Below are positions 7,763 through 16,060 of a stretch of 64,000 bases of DNA, piece by piece. Positions within the stretch are counted from its first letter, which is position 1. Each line of letters opens with the position of its first letter. The DNA is from Microbulbifer sp. TB1203. Lineage in GTDB: Bacteria; Pseudomonadota; Gammaproteobacteria; Pseudomonadales; Cellvibrionaceae. The DNA is taken from NCBI RefSeq assembly GCF_030997045.1, contig NZ_CP116899.1, positions 3,682,001 to 3,746,000 of the forward strand, read 5' to 3'. Position numbers and translations under genes: made by a program. The notes beneath the pieces are model-generated. The model was given only the letters and a program-made list of their open reading frames with translations. It was not told the origin of the DNA and did not search any database.

Positions 7763-8164
7763 CTACTTTCCCTGCGCGCGCAACAGACCGGAGGCGGCGA
7801 TGCCGCCGGCGGCGCAGGCGAGCACAACCACCAACGGCGCCAGGGCGCCGCGGTAGAGGGCGAAGAGGCCATTGCCCTGCATGGGCATCAGCAGTAGCAA
7901 CAGAATCCCGGCAGGCACCAGGGACAGGAAAAAACCCCGTGATACCCAGGATCTTCGCCAGGGCAGCAGGAAGATCAGGCCGCAGATGCCACCCCAAATA
8001 ACATAGTGGTAAATGAAATAACGACTGAGGCCGTAGCCCAGATCCACCCCCACCCAATGCATGAACCCGTAGCGCCCCATCAACCATAGGGCCAGCAGGT
8101 AACACAGGCCGCCGAGGGCACCGGCGGTAAAACTGAAAGAGAGATTCCGCAGAAATTCGCGCAC
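7763..8164 (-). CDS. Small hydrophobic membrane protein of unknown function
   Basis: A 133-aa protein with four predicted membrane segments (around FTAGALGGLCYLLALWLM, YFIYHYVIWGGICGLIFL, FFLSLVPAGILLLLL and LAPLVVVLACAAGGIAAS). I do not recognise a family. The start is GTG at 8164, preceded by AGAGGT, and it lies only eleven bases after aroE on the same strand, so it is probably the last gene of the lysM-dprA-aroE run. No catalytic motif is visible. Confidence 0.65.
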   Translation of the reverse strand: MREFLRNLSFSFTAGALGGLCYLLALWLMGRYGFMHWVGVDLGYGLSRYFIYHYVIWGGICGLIFLLPWRRSWVSRGFFLSLVPAGILLLLLMPMQGNGLFALYRGALAPLVVVLACAAGGIAASGLLRAQGK

Positions 8165-8175
8165 GATCTACCTCT

Positions 8176-9036
8176 TTATTGGTTTTGTAATTCTTTCCGC
8201 AATGCTTCCAGCACCGGCGCCACCTGCGGCATCACTCCACGCCAGAGCGCGAAGGATTCCGCGGCCTGGCCCACCAGCATGCCCAGGCCGTCCGCCACCT
8301 CGGCGCCGCAGTCGCGGGCCCAGCGCATAAACGGCGTGGGCTCGGCACCGTAGACCATATCGTAGGCTTTGCATCCGGGACCGATAATCTCCGGGGGCAG
8401 CGGCGGCAGTTCGCCGCCCAGGCTGGCGGAACTGGCGTTGATCACCAGATCGAAGCCGCCGGGAAAAACCTCCAGGCCGCCGGCGCTCAGGGCGCTGCGG
8501 CTATTTTGAGCGCCGCGGCCATTCTGAGAGCCGTGACCGGCGAACTCCGCGACCAACTGTTCGGCTTTCTGCATGGTGCGGTTGGCGATATGCACCAGCG
8601 CGGGTTCTTCGCCGAGCAGTGGCAGCAGGGCCCCGCGGGCAGCGCCACCGGCGCCAACCAGCAACACTTTTTTGTCCCGAATCGGCCAGCGCAGGTTGTG
8701 CAGGATATCCACCACCAAGCCGGCACCGTCGGTGTTGTCGCCGAGCACGCTGCCGTCTTCCTGTTTCGCCAGGGTGTTCACCGCGCCGGCGGCGCGGGCG
8801 CGTTCGGTGAGCTGGTCGGCAAATTCGCAGGCATCCAGCTTGAAGGGCACGGTGATATTCAGCCCGCGCCCGCCGGCGGCAAAAAAATTCCGCGCGAACT
8901 CCGCGAAACCGTCCTTTTCCACCAGCTGCTTTTCGTAGGCGATATCCTCGCCGGTTTGCGCGGCGAAAGCCCGGTGTATGCGCGGTGACAGCGAGTGGGC
9001 GATGGGGTTGCCGACAACCGCATAGTGATCTGTCAT
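8176..9036 (-). CDS. aroE: Shikimate 5-dehydrogenase
   Basis: A 286-aa enzyme that reduces 3-dehydroshikimate to shikimate with NADPH, the fourth step of aromatic amino-acid synthesis. The N-terminal substrate site shows VGNPIAHSLSPRIH, the catalytic Lys in NITVPFK (about residue 65) and the partner Asp in GDNTDGAG. The NADP Rossmann motif is VGAGGAARGA, followed by NRT, which binds the 2'-phosphate. Length is normal for AroE. A short Gly/Ser/Asn-rich insertion lies near residues 165-185 (GHGSQNGRGAQNSRSAL). Its ATG overlaps the stop of the preceding NTF2-like gene by four bases. Confidence 0.95.
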   Translation of the reverse strand: MTDHYAVVGNPIAHSLSPRIHRAFAAQTGEDIAYEKQLVEKDGFAEFARNFFAAGGRGLNITVPFKLDACEFADQLTERARAAGAVNTLAKQEDGSVLGDNTDGAGLVVDILHNLRWPIRDKKVLLVGAGGAARGALLPLLGEEPALVHIANRTMQKAEQLVAEFAGHGSQNGRGAQNSRSALSAGGLEVFPGGFDLVINASSASLGGELPPLPPEIIGPGCKAYDMVYGAEPTPFMRWARDCGAEVADGLGMLVGQAAESFALWRGVMPQVAPVLEALRKELQNQ

Positions 9037-9479
9037 GGAGCCGCCTTTTTGCGCGCGCGCACTGCGCCGCGGATTTTCGTGGCCTCGTCTACCAGGATCA
9101 TACTGTCTATTTTCAGCCCGTCTTCGGTTTCGCTCACCAGGTAGCGGGTGGTGGCAGTGTAGAGTTCCGCGCTCTTGTCACCCTCCGGGCGCAGCAGTAT
9201 CCAGTTGAGGGTCGCCAGGCTGCTGTTGCCGTTCAGTTCGATCACATCGGTCACGGTGCCGACAATCTGGCTCACCTGCAGGCGGCGGTAGGTGTGCAGC
9301 AGCTTGTCCACCTGCGGTATGAATTCGCTCCGCGCCACTGTCTGCTTGCTGCCATCCTCGCGGTAATAGTGCAGCGGAAAACGATAGAAGTCCGCGATCT
9401 GGTCCGCATCGCCGATTTCAAAATGGCGGCGGTACTGCAGGAACAGTTTGTTGATTTCTTCCAGCCGTGCCTTGTGCAA
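9033..9479 (-). CDS. NTF2/SnoaL-like protein of unknown function
   Basis: A 148-aa protein with the cone-shaped NTF2/SnoaL pattern: an N-terminal helix pair (LFLQYRRHFEIGDADQIADFY), strand FPLHYYREDG, and C-terminal strands around LATLNWILLR and YLVSETEDGLKIDSMILV. It may bind a small ligand, but no active site is clear. The start is TTG at 9479, chosen because a strong AGGAGG sits seven bases upstream. It overlaps aroE by ATGA and follows hemF by 13 bases, so all three are probably co-transcribed. Confidence 0.65.
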   Translation of the reverse strand: MHKARLEEINKLFLQYRRHFEIGDADQIADFYRFPLHYYREDGSKQTVARSEFIPQVDKLLHTYRRLQVSQIVGTVTDVIELNGNSSLATLNWILLRPEGDKSAELYTATTRYLVSETEDGLKIDSMILVDEATKIRGAVRARKKAAP

Positions 9480-9492
9480 AACAGCCTCCTCG

Positions 9493-10398
9493 TCAGACCC
9501 AATCCCGCGCGGGCAGGAAATCCGTGTACAGCTTCTCTTCCGCGGAGCCCGGTTCCGGCCGCCAGTCGTAGCGCCAGCGCACCAGCGGCGGCAGCGACAT
9601 CAGGATGGATTCAGTGCGCCCGCCGCTCTGCAGCCCGAACAGGGTGCCGCGGTCATACACCAGGTTGAACTCCACATAGCGACCGCGGCGGTACAGTTGG
9701 AAATCCCGCTCGCGCTCGCCGTAGTCGGTGTCCTTACGTTTTTGCATTATAGGCAGGTAGGCGTCCAGATAGCTGTCGCCCACCGCGCGCATAAGCGCGA
9801 AGGCGTTGTCGAAACCGCCCTGGTTGAAGTCGTCGAAAAAGAGCCCGCCCACACCGCGGGCTTCTTGGCGATGTTTGAGATAGAAGTAGTCGTCGCACCA
9901 CTGCTTGAAGCGCGGGTGGATATCCTCGCCAAAGGGCGCACAGGCCTCCTTCGCGGTGCGGTGCCAATGCACCACGTCCTCTTCAAAGCCGTAATAGGGA
10001 GTGAGATCGTAGCCACCGCCGAACCACCACACCGGCTCGGCGCCGGGTTTCTGCGCAACGAACAGGCGCACGTTGGCATGGCTGGTGGGCACGTAGGGAT
10101 TGCGCGGGTGGATAACCAGGGAGACGCCCATGGCCTCGAAGGAGCGCCCGGCCAGCTCCGGGCGGCTGGCGGTGGCCGAGGGCGGCAGGCCGTCGCCGTA
10201 CACATGGGAGAAATTCACCCCGCCTTTCTCGATCACCGCGCCCTCTTCCAGCACCCGGGTGCGACCGCCGCCTCCGCCGGGCCTGTCCCAGCTGTCCTCG
10301 CGGAAGCGGTCGCCGTCTTCGATGGCGAGCGCATCGCAGATACGGTCCTGCAGGTCGAGCAGATAGGATTTGACGGCCTGGATGTCCGGTTCACTCAT
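9493..10398 (-). CDS. hemF: Oxygen-dependent coproporphyrinogen III oxidase
   Basis: A 301-aa cytoplasmic enzyme that oxidatively decarboxylates coproporphyrinogen III to protoporphyrinogen IX in haem synthesis. Signature blocks are clear: DSWDRPGGGGGRTRVLEEG near the N-terminus, SLVIHPRNPYVPTSHANVR with a conserved His, WWFGGGYDLTPYY and RRGRYVEFNLVYDRGTLFGL. Length matches E. coli HemF. The start is ATG at 10398. It lies 17 bases after tsaC in the same order (tsaC-hemF-aroE) as in Pseudomonas. Confidence 0.97.
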   Translation of the reverse strand: MSEPDIQAVKSYLLDLQDRICDALAIEDGDRFREDSWDRPGGGGGRTRVLEEGAVIEKGGVNFSHVYGDGLPPSATASRPELAGRSFEAMGVSLVIHPRNPYVPTSHANVRLFVAQKPGAEPVWWFGGGYDLTPYYGFEEDVVHWHRTAKEACAPFGEDIHPRFKQWCDDYFYLKHRQEARGVGGLFFDDFNQGGFDNAFALMRAVGDSYLDAYLPIMQKRKDTDYGERERDFQLYRRGRYVEFNLVYDRGTLFGLQSGGRTESILMSLPPLVRWRYDWRPEPGSAEEKLYTDFLPARDWV

Positions 10399-10415
10399 GG
10401 TGGGAGACTTCTTTT

Positions 10416-10988
10416 TTACTGGGGGGACCCCGGGCGCAACACGCTGCCACTGATCAGATCGCGAATTTCGCTGGGGGACTGCCGGCCGCCGGTGGCGCCG
10501 CCACCGACAAAGTCCAGCGCATCGCCGAAATAGCGCAGCACCTGGTATTTGTGCCTGGGGGGCTGGCAGCCGGTGGGATTGGCCGAGGTGGATACGATAG
10601 CACCGCCGAAGGCGCGCGTTAATGCCGCGGTAAAGGGATGGGCGGTGCAGCGCAGCGCGACCGAGTGGTGCGCGCCGCTGATCCAGGGGGGCACGCGGCC
10701 GAAATGGGGCACCAGCCAGGTGACCGGGCCGGGCCAGGTTTCGTGCAATCGCTGCAACTGGGGTCCGCTGAGGCTTTCCAGCAACCCGGCGAAATCCGAC
10801 TCATCGCCGGAGACCAGGATCAGGCCCTTCTCCAGCGGGCGGTTTTTCAGCCGCAGCAGCCGTTCCACCGCCCGCGGGTTGAAGGGGTCGCAGGCCAGGC
10901 CCCACACGGATTCCGTGGGGTGCGCAATCACGCCCCCCGCGGCCAGGGCGCGGGCGGCCCGCTGTACGGCGAGGGGCGAGACAGCCAA
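10416..10988 (-). CDS. tsaC: Threonylcarbamoyl-AMP synthase (YrdC/Sua5 family)
   Basis: A 190-aa protein that makes threonylcarbamoyl-AMP for the t6A37 modification of tRNAs reading ANN codons. Recognisable YrdC blocks are GGVIAHPTESVWGLACDP, LRLKNRPLEKGLILV, WPGPVTWLVP and ALTRAFGGAIVSTSANPTG. The length fits the short TsaC type without the Sua5 C-terminal domain. The start is TTG at 10988, placed directly after the purE stop (TGATTG) with GGAAGG upstream, so translation is likely coupled. Confidence 0.92.
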   Translation of the reverse strand: MAVSPLAVQRAARALAAGGVIAHPTESVWGLACDPFNPRAVERLLRLKNRPLEKGLILVSGDESDFAGLLESLSGPQLQRLHETWPGPVTWLVPHFGRVPPWISGAHHSVALRCTAHPFTAALTRAFGGAIVSTSANPTGCQPPRHKYQVLRYFGDALDFVGGGATGGRQSPSEIRDLISGSVLRPGSPQ

Positions 10989-11501
10989 TCAGGCCTTCCG
11001 CTGTTGCAGGCTTTTCTGCAGCTCGGCGTCCTTGGCGATGATCGCCTCGGCGTTGGCGCGGCGCTCGTCCACCAGCTTCTTGTGCATCTCCGCGTCCGCC
11101 ACGCCGATGATCTGCGCGGCCAGGTAGGCGGCGTTCTTGGCGCCGGCCTTGCCGATGGCCACGGTGGCCACCGGGATGCCACCGGGCATCTGTACGGTAG
11201 ACAGCAGAGCGTCCAGGCCGTCCAGGGAGGCGTTGATTGGCACGCCGATCACCGGCTTGAGGGTGGTGGCAGACACCGCACCGGCCAAGTGCGCGGCCAT
11301 GCCCGCGGCACAGATAAAGGCGGCGCAGCCGCGCTGGTCAGCGTCGGTCACATAGTCGTGGGTGGCCTTGGGCGTGCGGTGGGCGGAGGAGACCTTGACC
11401 TCGTAGTCGATACCGAACTTCTCCAGCACGCCGAAGGCGGCTTCCATGGTCGGCAGGTCGGAATCGGAACCCATCAGAATGGCTACAAAAGGCTTGCTCA
11501 T
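10989..11501 (-). CDS. purE: N5-carboxyaminoimidazole ribonucleotide mutase
   Basis: A 170-aa class I PurE that moves the carboxyl group of N5-CAIR to C4 in purine synthesis. The signature GSDSDLPTMEAAFGVL near the N-terminus, SAHRTPKATHDY with the catalytic His, and AAGMAAHLAGAVSATTLKPVIGVP are all present. PurE normally works with PurK, usually the next gene. Here purE is followed directly by tsaC, so purK must lie elsewhere. ATG at 11501 is the start. Confidence 0.95.
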   Translation of the reverse strand: MSKPFVAILMGSDSDLPTMEAAFGVLEKFGIDYEVKVSSAHRTPKATHDYVTDADQRGCAAFICAAGMAAHLAGAVSATTLKPVIGVPINASLDGLDALLSTVQMPGGIPVATVAIGKAGAKNAAYLAAQIIGVADAEMHKKLVDERRANAEAIIAKDAELQKSLQQRKA

Positions 11502-11600
11502 TTTTCAGCTCTCTCTACGTAGTCGAAGCGGGAAAGCGCGGCAATCTAGCGGATTGCGGGACTGTGTACAAGTTCTAGACCAGCCCGGCCACGGCCGCCC

Positions 11601-12134
11601 TCACCACTTGCCGGACGTTTCCGCCCTTCGCTCCAACTCGCCGCCAACAGCGTCGATAATCCGCTGCTGCACCTCGCCCACATTTCCCTCCAGCTCCGCA
11701 ACCCGGGCCAGCATTTTCAGCAGCGAATCACACTGCTCAGCAGTGAAAGTATCCTTGGTCGGTTCCAGTATATGTTTGATTTCCGCCTCTATATCCAGCA
11801 CTTCCCGCAGCATATACGCGGAGGAGGCGAAAAGTTCGGCGGCCTGGGGCTCCGTGAGATTAAACTCGCTGGAAAAGATATCGGTGATCTGCGCTTTCTG
11901 TTCGCGGGAGATTTCCCCCTCGGCCTTCGCGATGGCCACCAGCAGCACCGCGGCGGCATCCATCGGTCTGTCCAGGCGGTGCAGCGGCTTGGTGCCCAGC
12001 TGCTTTTGCCAGTTTCTTCTGCGCAACCAGTAGAAGGGGTTGAAGGAATTGAGGTCGACGCCCGCATTCTGCAGGCGGTACAGCGCCCAGACCAGGCCGC
12101 CGATGGCGGTAATCAGTCCAATCAATATATGCAT
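11601..12134 (-). CDS. Membrane-anchored TerB-like protein
   Basis: A 177-aa protein with one N-terminal membrane helix (MHILIGLITAIGGLVWALYRL) followed by a short basic stretch and an all-helical domain. The segment DAAAVLLVAIAKAEGEISREQKAQIT and the following helices resemble the TerB/DjlA N-terminal fold, which carries acidic residues for metal binding. The function is unknown. ATG at 12134 is preferred because AAAGGAAAAGACA precedes it; an upstream TTG would overlap dprA. It lies between dprA and purE on the same strand. Confidence 0.65.
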   Translation of the reverse strand: MHILIGLITAIGGLVWALYRLQNAGVDLNSFNPFYWLRRRNWQKQLGTKPLHRLDRPMDAAAVLLVAIAKAEGEISREQKAQITDIFSSEFNLTEPQAAELFASSAYMLREVLDIEAEIKHILEPTKDTFTAEQCDSLLKMLARVAELEGNVGEVQQRIIDAVGGELERRAETSGKW

Positions 12135-12160
12135 TGTCTTTTCCTTTGTTGTTCTCGCGG

Positions 12161-13300
12161 TCAACCGGGCAACAGCTGGCGCAGCAGCCGGGCGCCCTGC
12201 CCGGTCAGCTGGTAGCCTCCCGGCAGTTGCTCCAGAAACCCCGCCAGCTCCAGTTGCAACAGGGTCGCCATCAGCGGCCCGGTGTCTTCGCCGGTATCCC
12301 GGGCAATCTGTTCGATACTGCGCAGGTCGCCGCCCAGGGCGGCGATTACCCGAAGCTGGTCCTCCGCCAGCTGCGGACCGGCGTCGGGGTTTTGCGATTG
12401 CGGCTCGGCCAGCAATCCGCCCAGTTGTTCCACTATGTCCGCGCTGGTCTCCACCAGCGCCGCACCCTCCTTGATCATCCGGTGGCAGCCGCGGGCCAGG
12501 GGATTGTGGATGGAACCGGGAATGGCGAACACCTCGCGGTTCTGCTCCGCCGCCAGGCGCGCGGTGATCAGGGAGCCGGAGCGCACCGCGGCCTCCACCA
12601 GCAGTACGCCCAGGGACAGACCGCTGATAATGCGGTTGCGGCGCGGGAAGTTGGCCGCTTCGGCGCCGCTGCCCAGGGGCAGCTCGCTGATCACCGCACC
12701 GCCGTTTTCGACTATCTCCTCCACCAACGGGATATTGCGCCGCGGGTAGAGGCGATCCACGCCGCTGCCCAGCACCGCCAGGGTGGTACCTCCGGCATTC
12801 AGCGCTCCCCGGTGCGCGGCGGCATCCACCCCAAGGGCCAGGCCGGAGGTGATGGCGAAGCCGGCGCCGGCCAGCTCCGCGGCGAAGGCGCGGGCGTTAT
12901 CGAGACCGCCGCGGCTGGCCCGGCGCGCGCCCACCACGGCGATCTGCGGCAGATGGAGGGCTGCGGCATTGCCGCGCAGATAGAGCAGCGGCGGCGGGCG
13001 GGCGATCTGCGCCAACAGGGTTGGGTATTCGTCATCTCCGCACAGCACCAGTTGCACGCCGGTCTCGCCACAGCGCTCCCGCTCCGCCTGCGCCCAGGTG
13101 AGCAGCTCACAGTGCTCGCCGCGGCTGCGGTATTCGCGCCATTGGCTCTGTGCGCGTTCGGGGAGTTTTTGCAGGAGGGTGTCGGGAAGGGACTGCAGCG
13201 CGGCGGACGCGCTGCCGAAGCGTTCGATCAGTTGCCAGTAGCGGGCCGACCCCATGCCCTCCAGGCGCAGGAGGGCGAGGGTGGCGGTGAGCGCATCCAT
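12161..13300 (-). CDS. dprA: DNA-processing protein DprA (Smf)
   Basis: A 379-aa protein that protects incoming single-stranded DNA and loads RecA during natural transformation. The N-terminal SAM-like helical region is followed by the Rossmann-like DprA core, with IAVVGARRASRGGLDNARAF and ITSGLALGVDAAAHRGAL, then GSGVDRLYPRRN, EFAANFPRRNRIISGLS-type residues (ANFPRRNRIISGLS) and REVFAIPGS. The last 70 residues form the winged-helix DML1-like tail. Length is normal. It lies 19 bases after the LysM gene on the same strand, as in Pseudomonas. Confidence 0.95.
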   Translation of the reverse strand: MDALTATLALLRLEGMGSARYWQLIERFGSASAALQSLPDTLLQKLPERAQSQWREYRSRGEHCELLTWAQAERERCGETGVQLVLCGDDEYPTLLAQIARPPPLLYLRGNAAALHLPQIAVVGARRASRGGLDNARAFAAELAGAGFAITSGLALGVDAAAHRGALNAGGTTLAVLGSGVDRLYPRRNIPLVEEIVENGGAVISELPLGSGAEAANFPRRNRIISGLSLGVLLVEAAVRSGSLITARLAAEQNREVFAIPGSIHNPLARGCHRMIKEGAALVETSADIVEQLGGLLAEPQSQNPDAGPQLAEDQLRVIAALGGDLRSIEQIARDTGEDTGPLMATLLQLELAGFLEQLPGGYQLTGQGARLLRQLLPG

Positions 13301-13319
13301 GCGTCGGGCATCTCTTGAA

Positions 13320-14387
13320 TTACGGGTTGCGGACCAGGTCCATGACCTCGAGCGGGCGGTCCGACTCCAGTATCAGCGCCAGGCTCATCTTTTCGAAGCT
13401 GCGGAAGACCATCAGTATCCCGGCATACTCGTCCGGCAGCTTGACGGTGTCGCGCTCGATGCGATCGCGCACCATGGCACCGCGCTTGTAGATGGATAAC
13501 ACGTGGCCCGGCTGCAGACCCTCGCGCTCGCCGCGGTTGATCACCACTACATCGTACTTGCCGATGTTAGTGACCCCCTCATCCACGCCGAGGATGACCC
13601 CTTCCACCGGTACCGCCGGTGCGCCAGGCTGGAACAGCGCGGCAATTGAGCGCTCCTCCACCGGTAGCAGGCGATCCTCCAGGCGGATTTCGCGGGCGGT
13701 GCGGGTCACCTCCATGGTGGCCACGGCGAAATCTTCGCGGTGATCCGGGTCCAGCTGGAAGAGGTCCACCGAGCCCACGTCCAGGGCCTGCATGCCCAGG
13801 GTTTCCCCGGTGTAGGGATCCACGTAGAGGTCGCCGGGGCGGTAGATACCGTAGGAAGGCAGTGGCATGCTGAAATCGCCACGGGCGTAGAGTTTGTCGC
13901 CGGCGCCGATCAGGATGCGCTGGTCGTCGCCGGAAATCACATAAGGAGTGCCCTTGAAGGCATCCGGCCCCACAATCCGCGTGCGGGACAGGAAGGCGTT
14001 GATAGCGTCCAGGGGAATCGCCGGAATCGCCTGGCCCACCGGCTCGCGGCGCACACTGGGGTAGAGTTTGCTGGCGTCGGCGACGGGGGAGAGCTTGTAG
14101 GCGCGCGGGCCACGCTCCAGGTGCAGCTGCGGCTGGCCCTCGACGTAGACCAGGCGCAGGCGGTCGCCGGGGTAGATCAGGTGGGGGTTATCCACCTGTG
14201 GATTCACCTGCCAGATCTCCGGCCAGAACCAGGGCTGGGTGAGGAATTTACCGGAGATATCCCACAGGGTGTCCCCCTCCTGCACCACATAGACATCCGG
14301 GTGGTCCGGGTTGAGGCGTACATCCTGGGCCTGAAGGCCCAAGGTCACCGCCAGCAGGACAGCGGCGGCCAGAAGAATTTTTTTCAT
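13320..14387 (-). CDS. Secreted LysM-domain protein
   Basis: A 355-aa protein with a signal peptide (KKILLAAAVLLAVTLGLQAQ) and one LysM domain near residues 33-80: VYVVQEGDTLWDISGKFL and NPHLIYPGDRLRL, which binds peptidoglycan glycan chains. The remaining 270 residues are a conserved periplasmic region found next to dprA in Pseudomonas-type genomes (PA0020-like). Its exact role is unknown; cell-wall or type-IV-pilus functions have been suggested for relatives. It is the first gene of the minus-strand run and is divergent from def across a 170-base spacer. Confidence 0.85.
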   Translation of the reverse strand: MKKILLAAAVLLAVTLGLQAQDVRLNPDHPDVYVVQEGDTLWDISGKFLTQPWFWPEIWQVNPQVDNPHLIYPGDRLRLVYVEGQPQLHLERGPRAYKLSPVADASKLYPSVRREPVGQAIPAIPLDAINAFLSRTRIVGPDAFKGTPYVISGDDQRILIGAGDKLYARGDFSMPLPSYGIYRPGDLYVDPYTGETLGMQALDVGSVDLFQLDPDHREDFAVATMEVTRTAREIRLEDRLLPVEERSIAALFQPGAPAVPVEGVILGVDEGVTNIGKYDVVVINRGEREGLQPGHVLSIYKRGAMVRDRIERDTVKLPDEYAGILMVFRSFEKMSLALILESDRPLEVMDLVRNP

Positions 14388-14557
14388 CGAAGCATTCCCA
14401 TGCTTTTATCGCTTATAATTCACAGCGCCGGTCGCTGTCCGCGCAGAGCGGAAAACAGTGAAATACGGTAGACGCGGTAGAAACGGCAAAAAGTCCAGCG
14501 CGATCATTATGTTATCAGCGCATCTTCCACAAAGACCAGAAGTTTGTCACAGGTGTT

Positions 14558-15064
14558 ATGGCCAAACTCGAAATCCTCGAATTCCCCGATCCCCGCCTGC
14601 GCCAGGTCGCAAAACCGGTTGCCGAGGTGACCGACGAGCTGCGCCAGCTGGTGGACGATATGTTCGAAACCATGTACGAGGCCCCCGGGGTCGGCCTCGC
14701 CGCCACCCAGGTGAACGTGCACAAGCGTCTCGTGGTAATCGACGTGTCCGAGGACCAGAGCGAGCCGCTGGTGTTCATCAACCCGGATATCGAGGTGCTC
14801 GACCCGGAACACCACCAGTACGACGAGGGCTGCCTTTCGGTGCCCGGCTTCTACGAGACCGTCGAACGCCCGCGCAAGGTGCGCGTGAAGGCGCTGGATC
14901 GCGATGGCGAACCCTTCGCCCTGGAGGTCGAGGGCCTGCTCGCGGTGTGCATCCAGCACGAGGTGGACCACCTCGACGGCAAACTGTTCGTGGACTACAT
15001 CTCCCCTCTCAAGCGCAATCGCATCCGCTCCAAACTGGAAAAAGCCCACCGCCAGCGCGCCTGA
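14558..15064 (+). CDS. def: Peptide deformylase
   Basis: A 168-aa metalloenzyme that removes the N-formyl group from new proteins. All three deformylase motifs are intact: GVGLAATQ (motif I, about residue 45), EGCLSVPG (motif II, Cys metal ligand) and QHEVDHLDG (motif III, HExxH with two His ligands). The length fits class I enzymes. It starts a plus-strand operon def-fmt-rsmB-trkA and lies 33 bases upstream of fmt, whose product adds the formyl group it removes. Confidence 0.97.
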   Translation: MAKLEILEFPDPRLRQVAKPVAEVTDELRQLVDDMFETMYEAPGVGLAATQVNVHKRLVVIDVSEDQSEPLVFINPDIEVLDPEHHQYDEGCLSVPGFYETVERPRKVRVKALDRDGEPFALEVEGLLAVCIQHEVDHLDGKLFVDYISPLKRNRIRSKLEKAHRQRA

Positions 15065-15097
15065 CGACCGGCGCGCCATCACACAAATCCCAGGTTT

Positions 15098-16057
15098 ATG
15101 ACTCGACCTCTGAAGATTGTTTTTGCCGGCACCCCGGACTTTGCCGCCGCGCACCTGCAGGTGCTGCTCGACAGCGAACACCGGGTGATCGCCACCTATA
15201 CCCAGCCGGACAGGCCCGCCGGGCGCGGCAAAAAGCTGCTCGCCAGTCCGGTCAAGCAACTGGCCCAGCGGCGCGATATTCCCGTCTACCAGCCCCAGAG
15301 CCTGCGCGACCCATCCGCACAGGAGGAACTGGCGGCCCTGGGCGCCGATGTGATGGTGGTGGTCGCCTACGGCCTGATTCTGCCCCAGGCGGTGCTCGAC
15401 ATTCCGCCACTGGGCTGCATCAACGTGCACGCTTCGCTGCTGCCCCGTTGGCGCGGTGCGGCGCCGATCCAGCGCGCCATCGAGGCCGGTGATGCGGAGA
15501 GCGGCGTGGCCATCATGCAGATGGAAGCGGGGCTGGACACCGGTCCGGTACTGGTGGAGAGCCGCTGCCGGATTGCGCCCGCGGACACCGGCGGCAGCCT
15601 GCACGACAAGCTGGCGGAGCTGGGCGGCCCGGCGCTGTTGCGGGCGCTGGAACTGCTCGCCGCCGGCACCGCCGAACCCCGGGTCCAGGATGACAGCGCC
15701 GCCACTTACGCGAGCAAGATCAGCAAAGAGGAGGCGCGCATCGACTGGCAGCGCCCGGCGGAGGAACTGGAAAGGCAGATCCGCGCCTTCAACCCTTTTC
15801 CGGTGTGCTGGACCACCTGTTCAAACAGCGGCGGTGAACAGCGCCTGCGCATTCACAGTGTGAAACTGGAACAGGACAGCCACGGCGAGCCCGGCACAGT
15901 TCTGGCCGCCGACAGCGAGGGCATCCTGGTGGCCTGCGGCCGCGGTGCCCTGCGCCTGACGCAACTGCAACTGCCGGGCGGCAAAGCGCTGCCGGCAGCG
16001 GAAATTCTCAAGGGCCACCGCGAGCTGTTTGCCCCCGGCAACCGGCTGGGGCAATAA
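15098..16057 (+). CDS. fmt: Methionyl-tRNA formyltransferase
   Basis: A 319-aa enzyme that formylates Met-tRNAfMet with 10-formyl-tetrahydrofolate for translation initiation. FAGTPDFAAAHL marks the N-terminal Rossmann domain, CINVHASLLPRWRGAAPIQ the catalytic Asn/His loop, and MEAGLDTGPVL the catalytic Asp loop. The C-terminal OB-like tRNA-binding domain begins near residue 210. Length is typical. Only three bases separate its stop from the GTG of rsmB, so the two are probably coupled. Confidence 0.97.
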   Translation: MTRPLKIVFAGTPDFAAAHLQVLLDSEHRVIATYTQPDRPAGRGKKLLASPVKQLAQRRDIPVYQPQSLRDPSAQEELAALGADVMVVVAYGLILPQAVLDIPPLGCINVHASLLPRWRGAAPIQRAIEAGDAESGVAIMQMEAGLDTGPVLVESRCRIAPADTGGSLHDKLAELGGPALLRALELLAAGTAEPRVQDDSAATYASKISKEEARIDWQRPAEELERQIRAFNPFPVCWTTCSNSGGEQRLRIHSVKLEQDSHGEPGTVLAADSEGILVACGRGALRLTQLQLPGGKALPAAEILKGHRELFAPGNRLGQ

Positions 16058-16060
16058 AGG

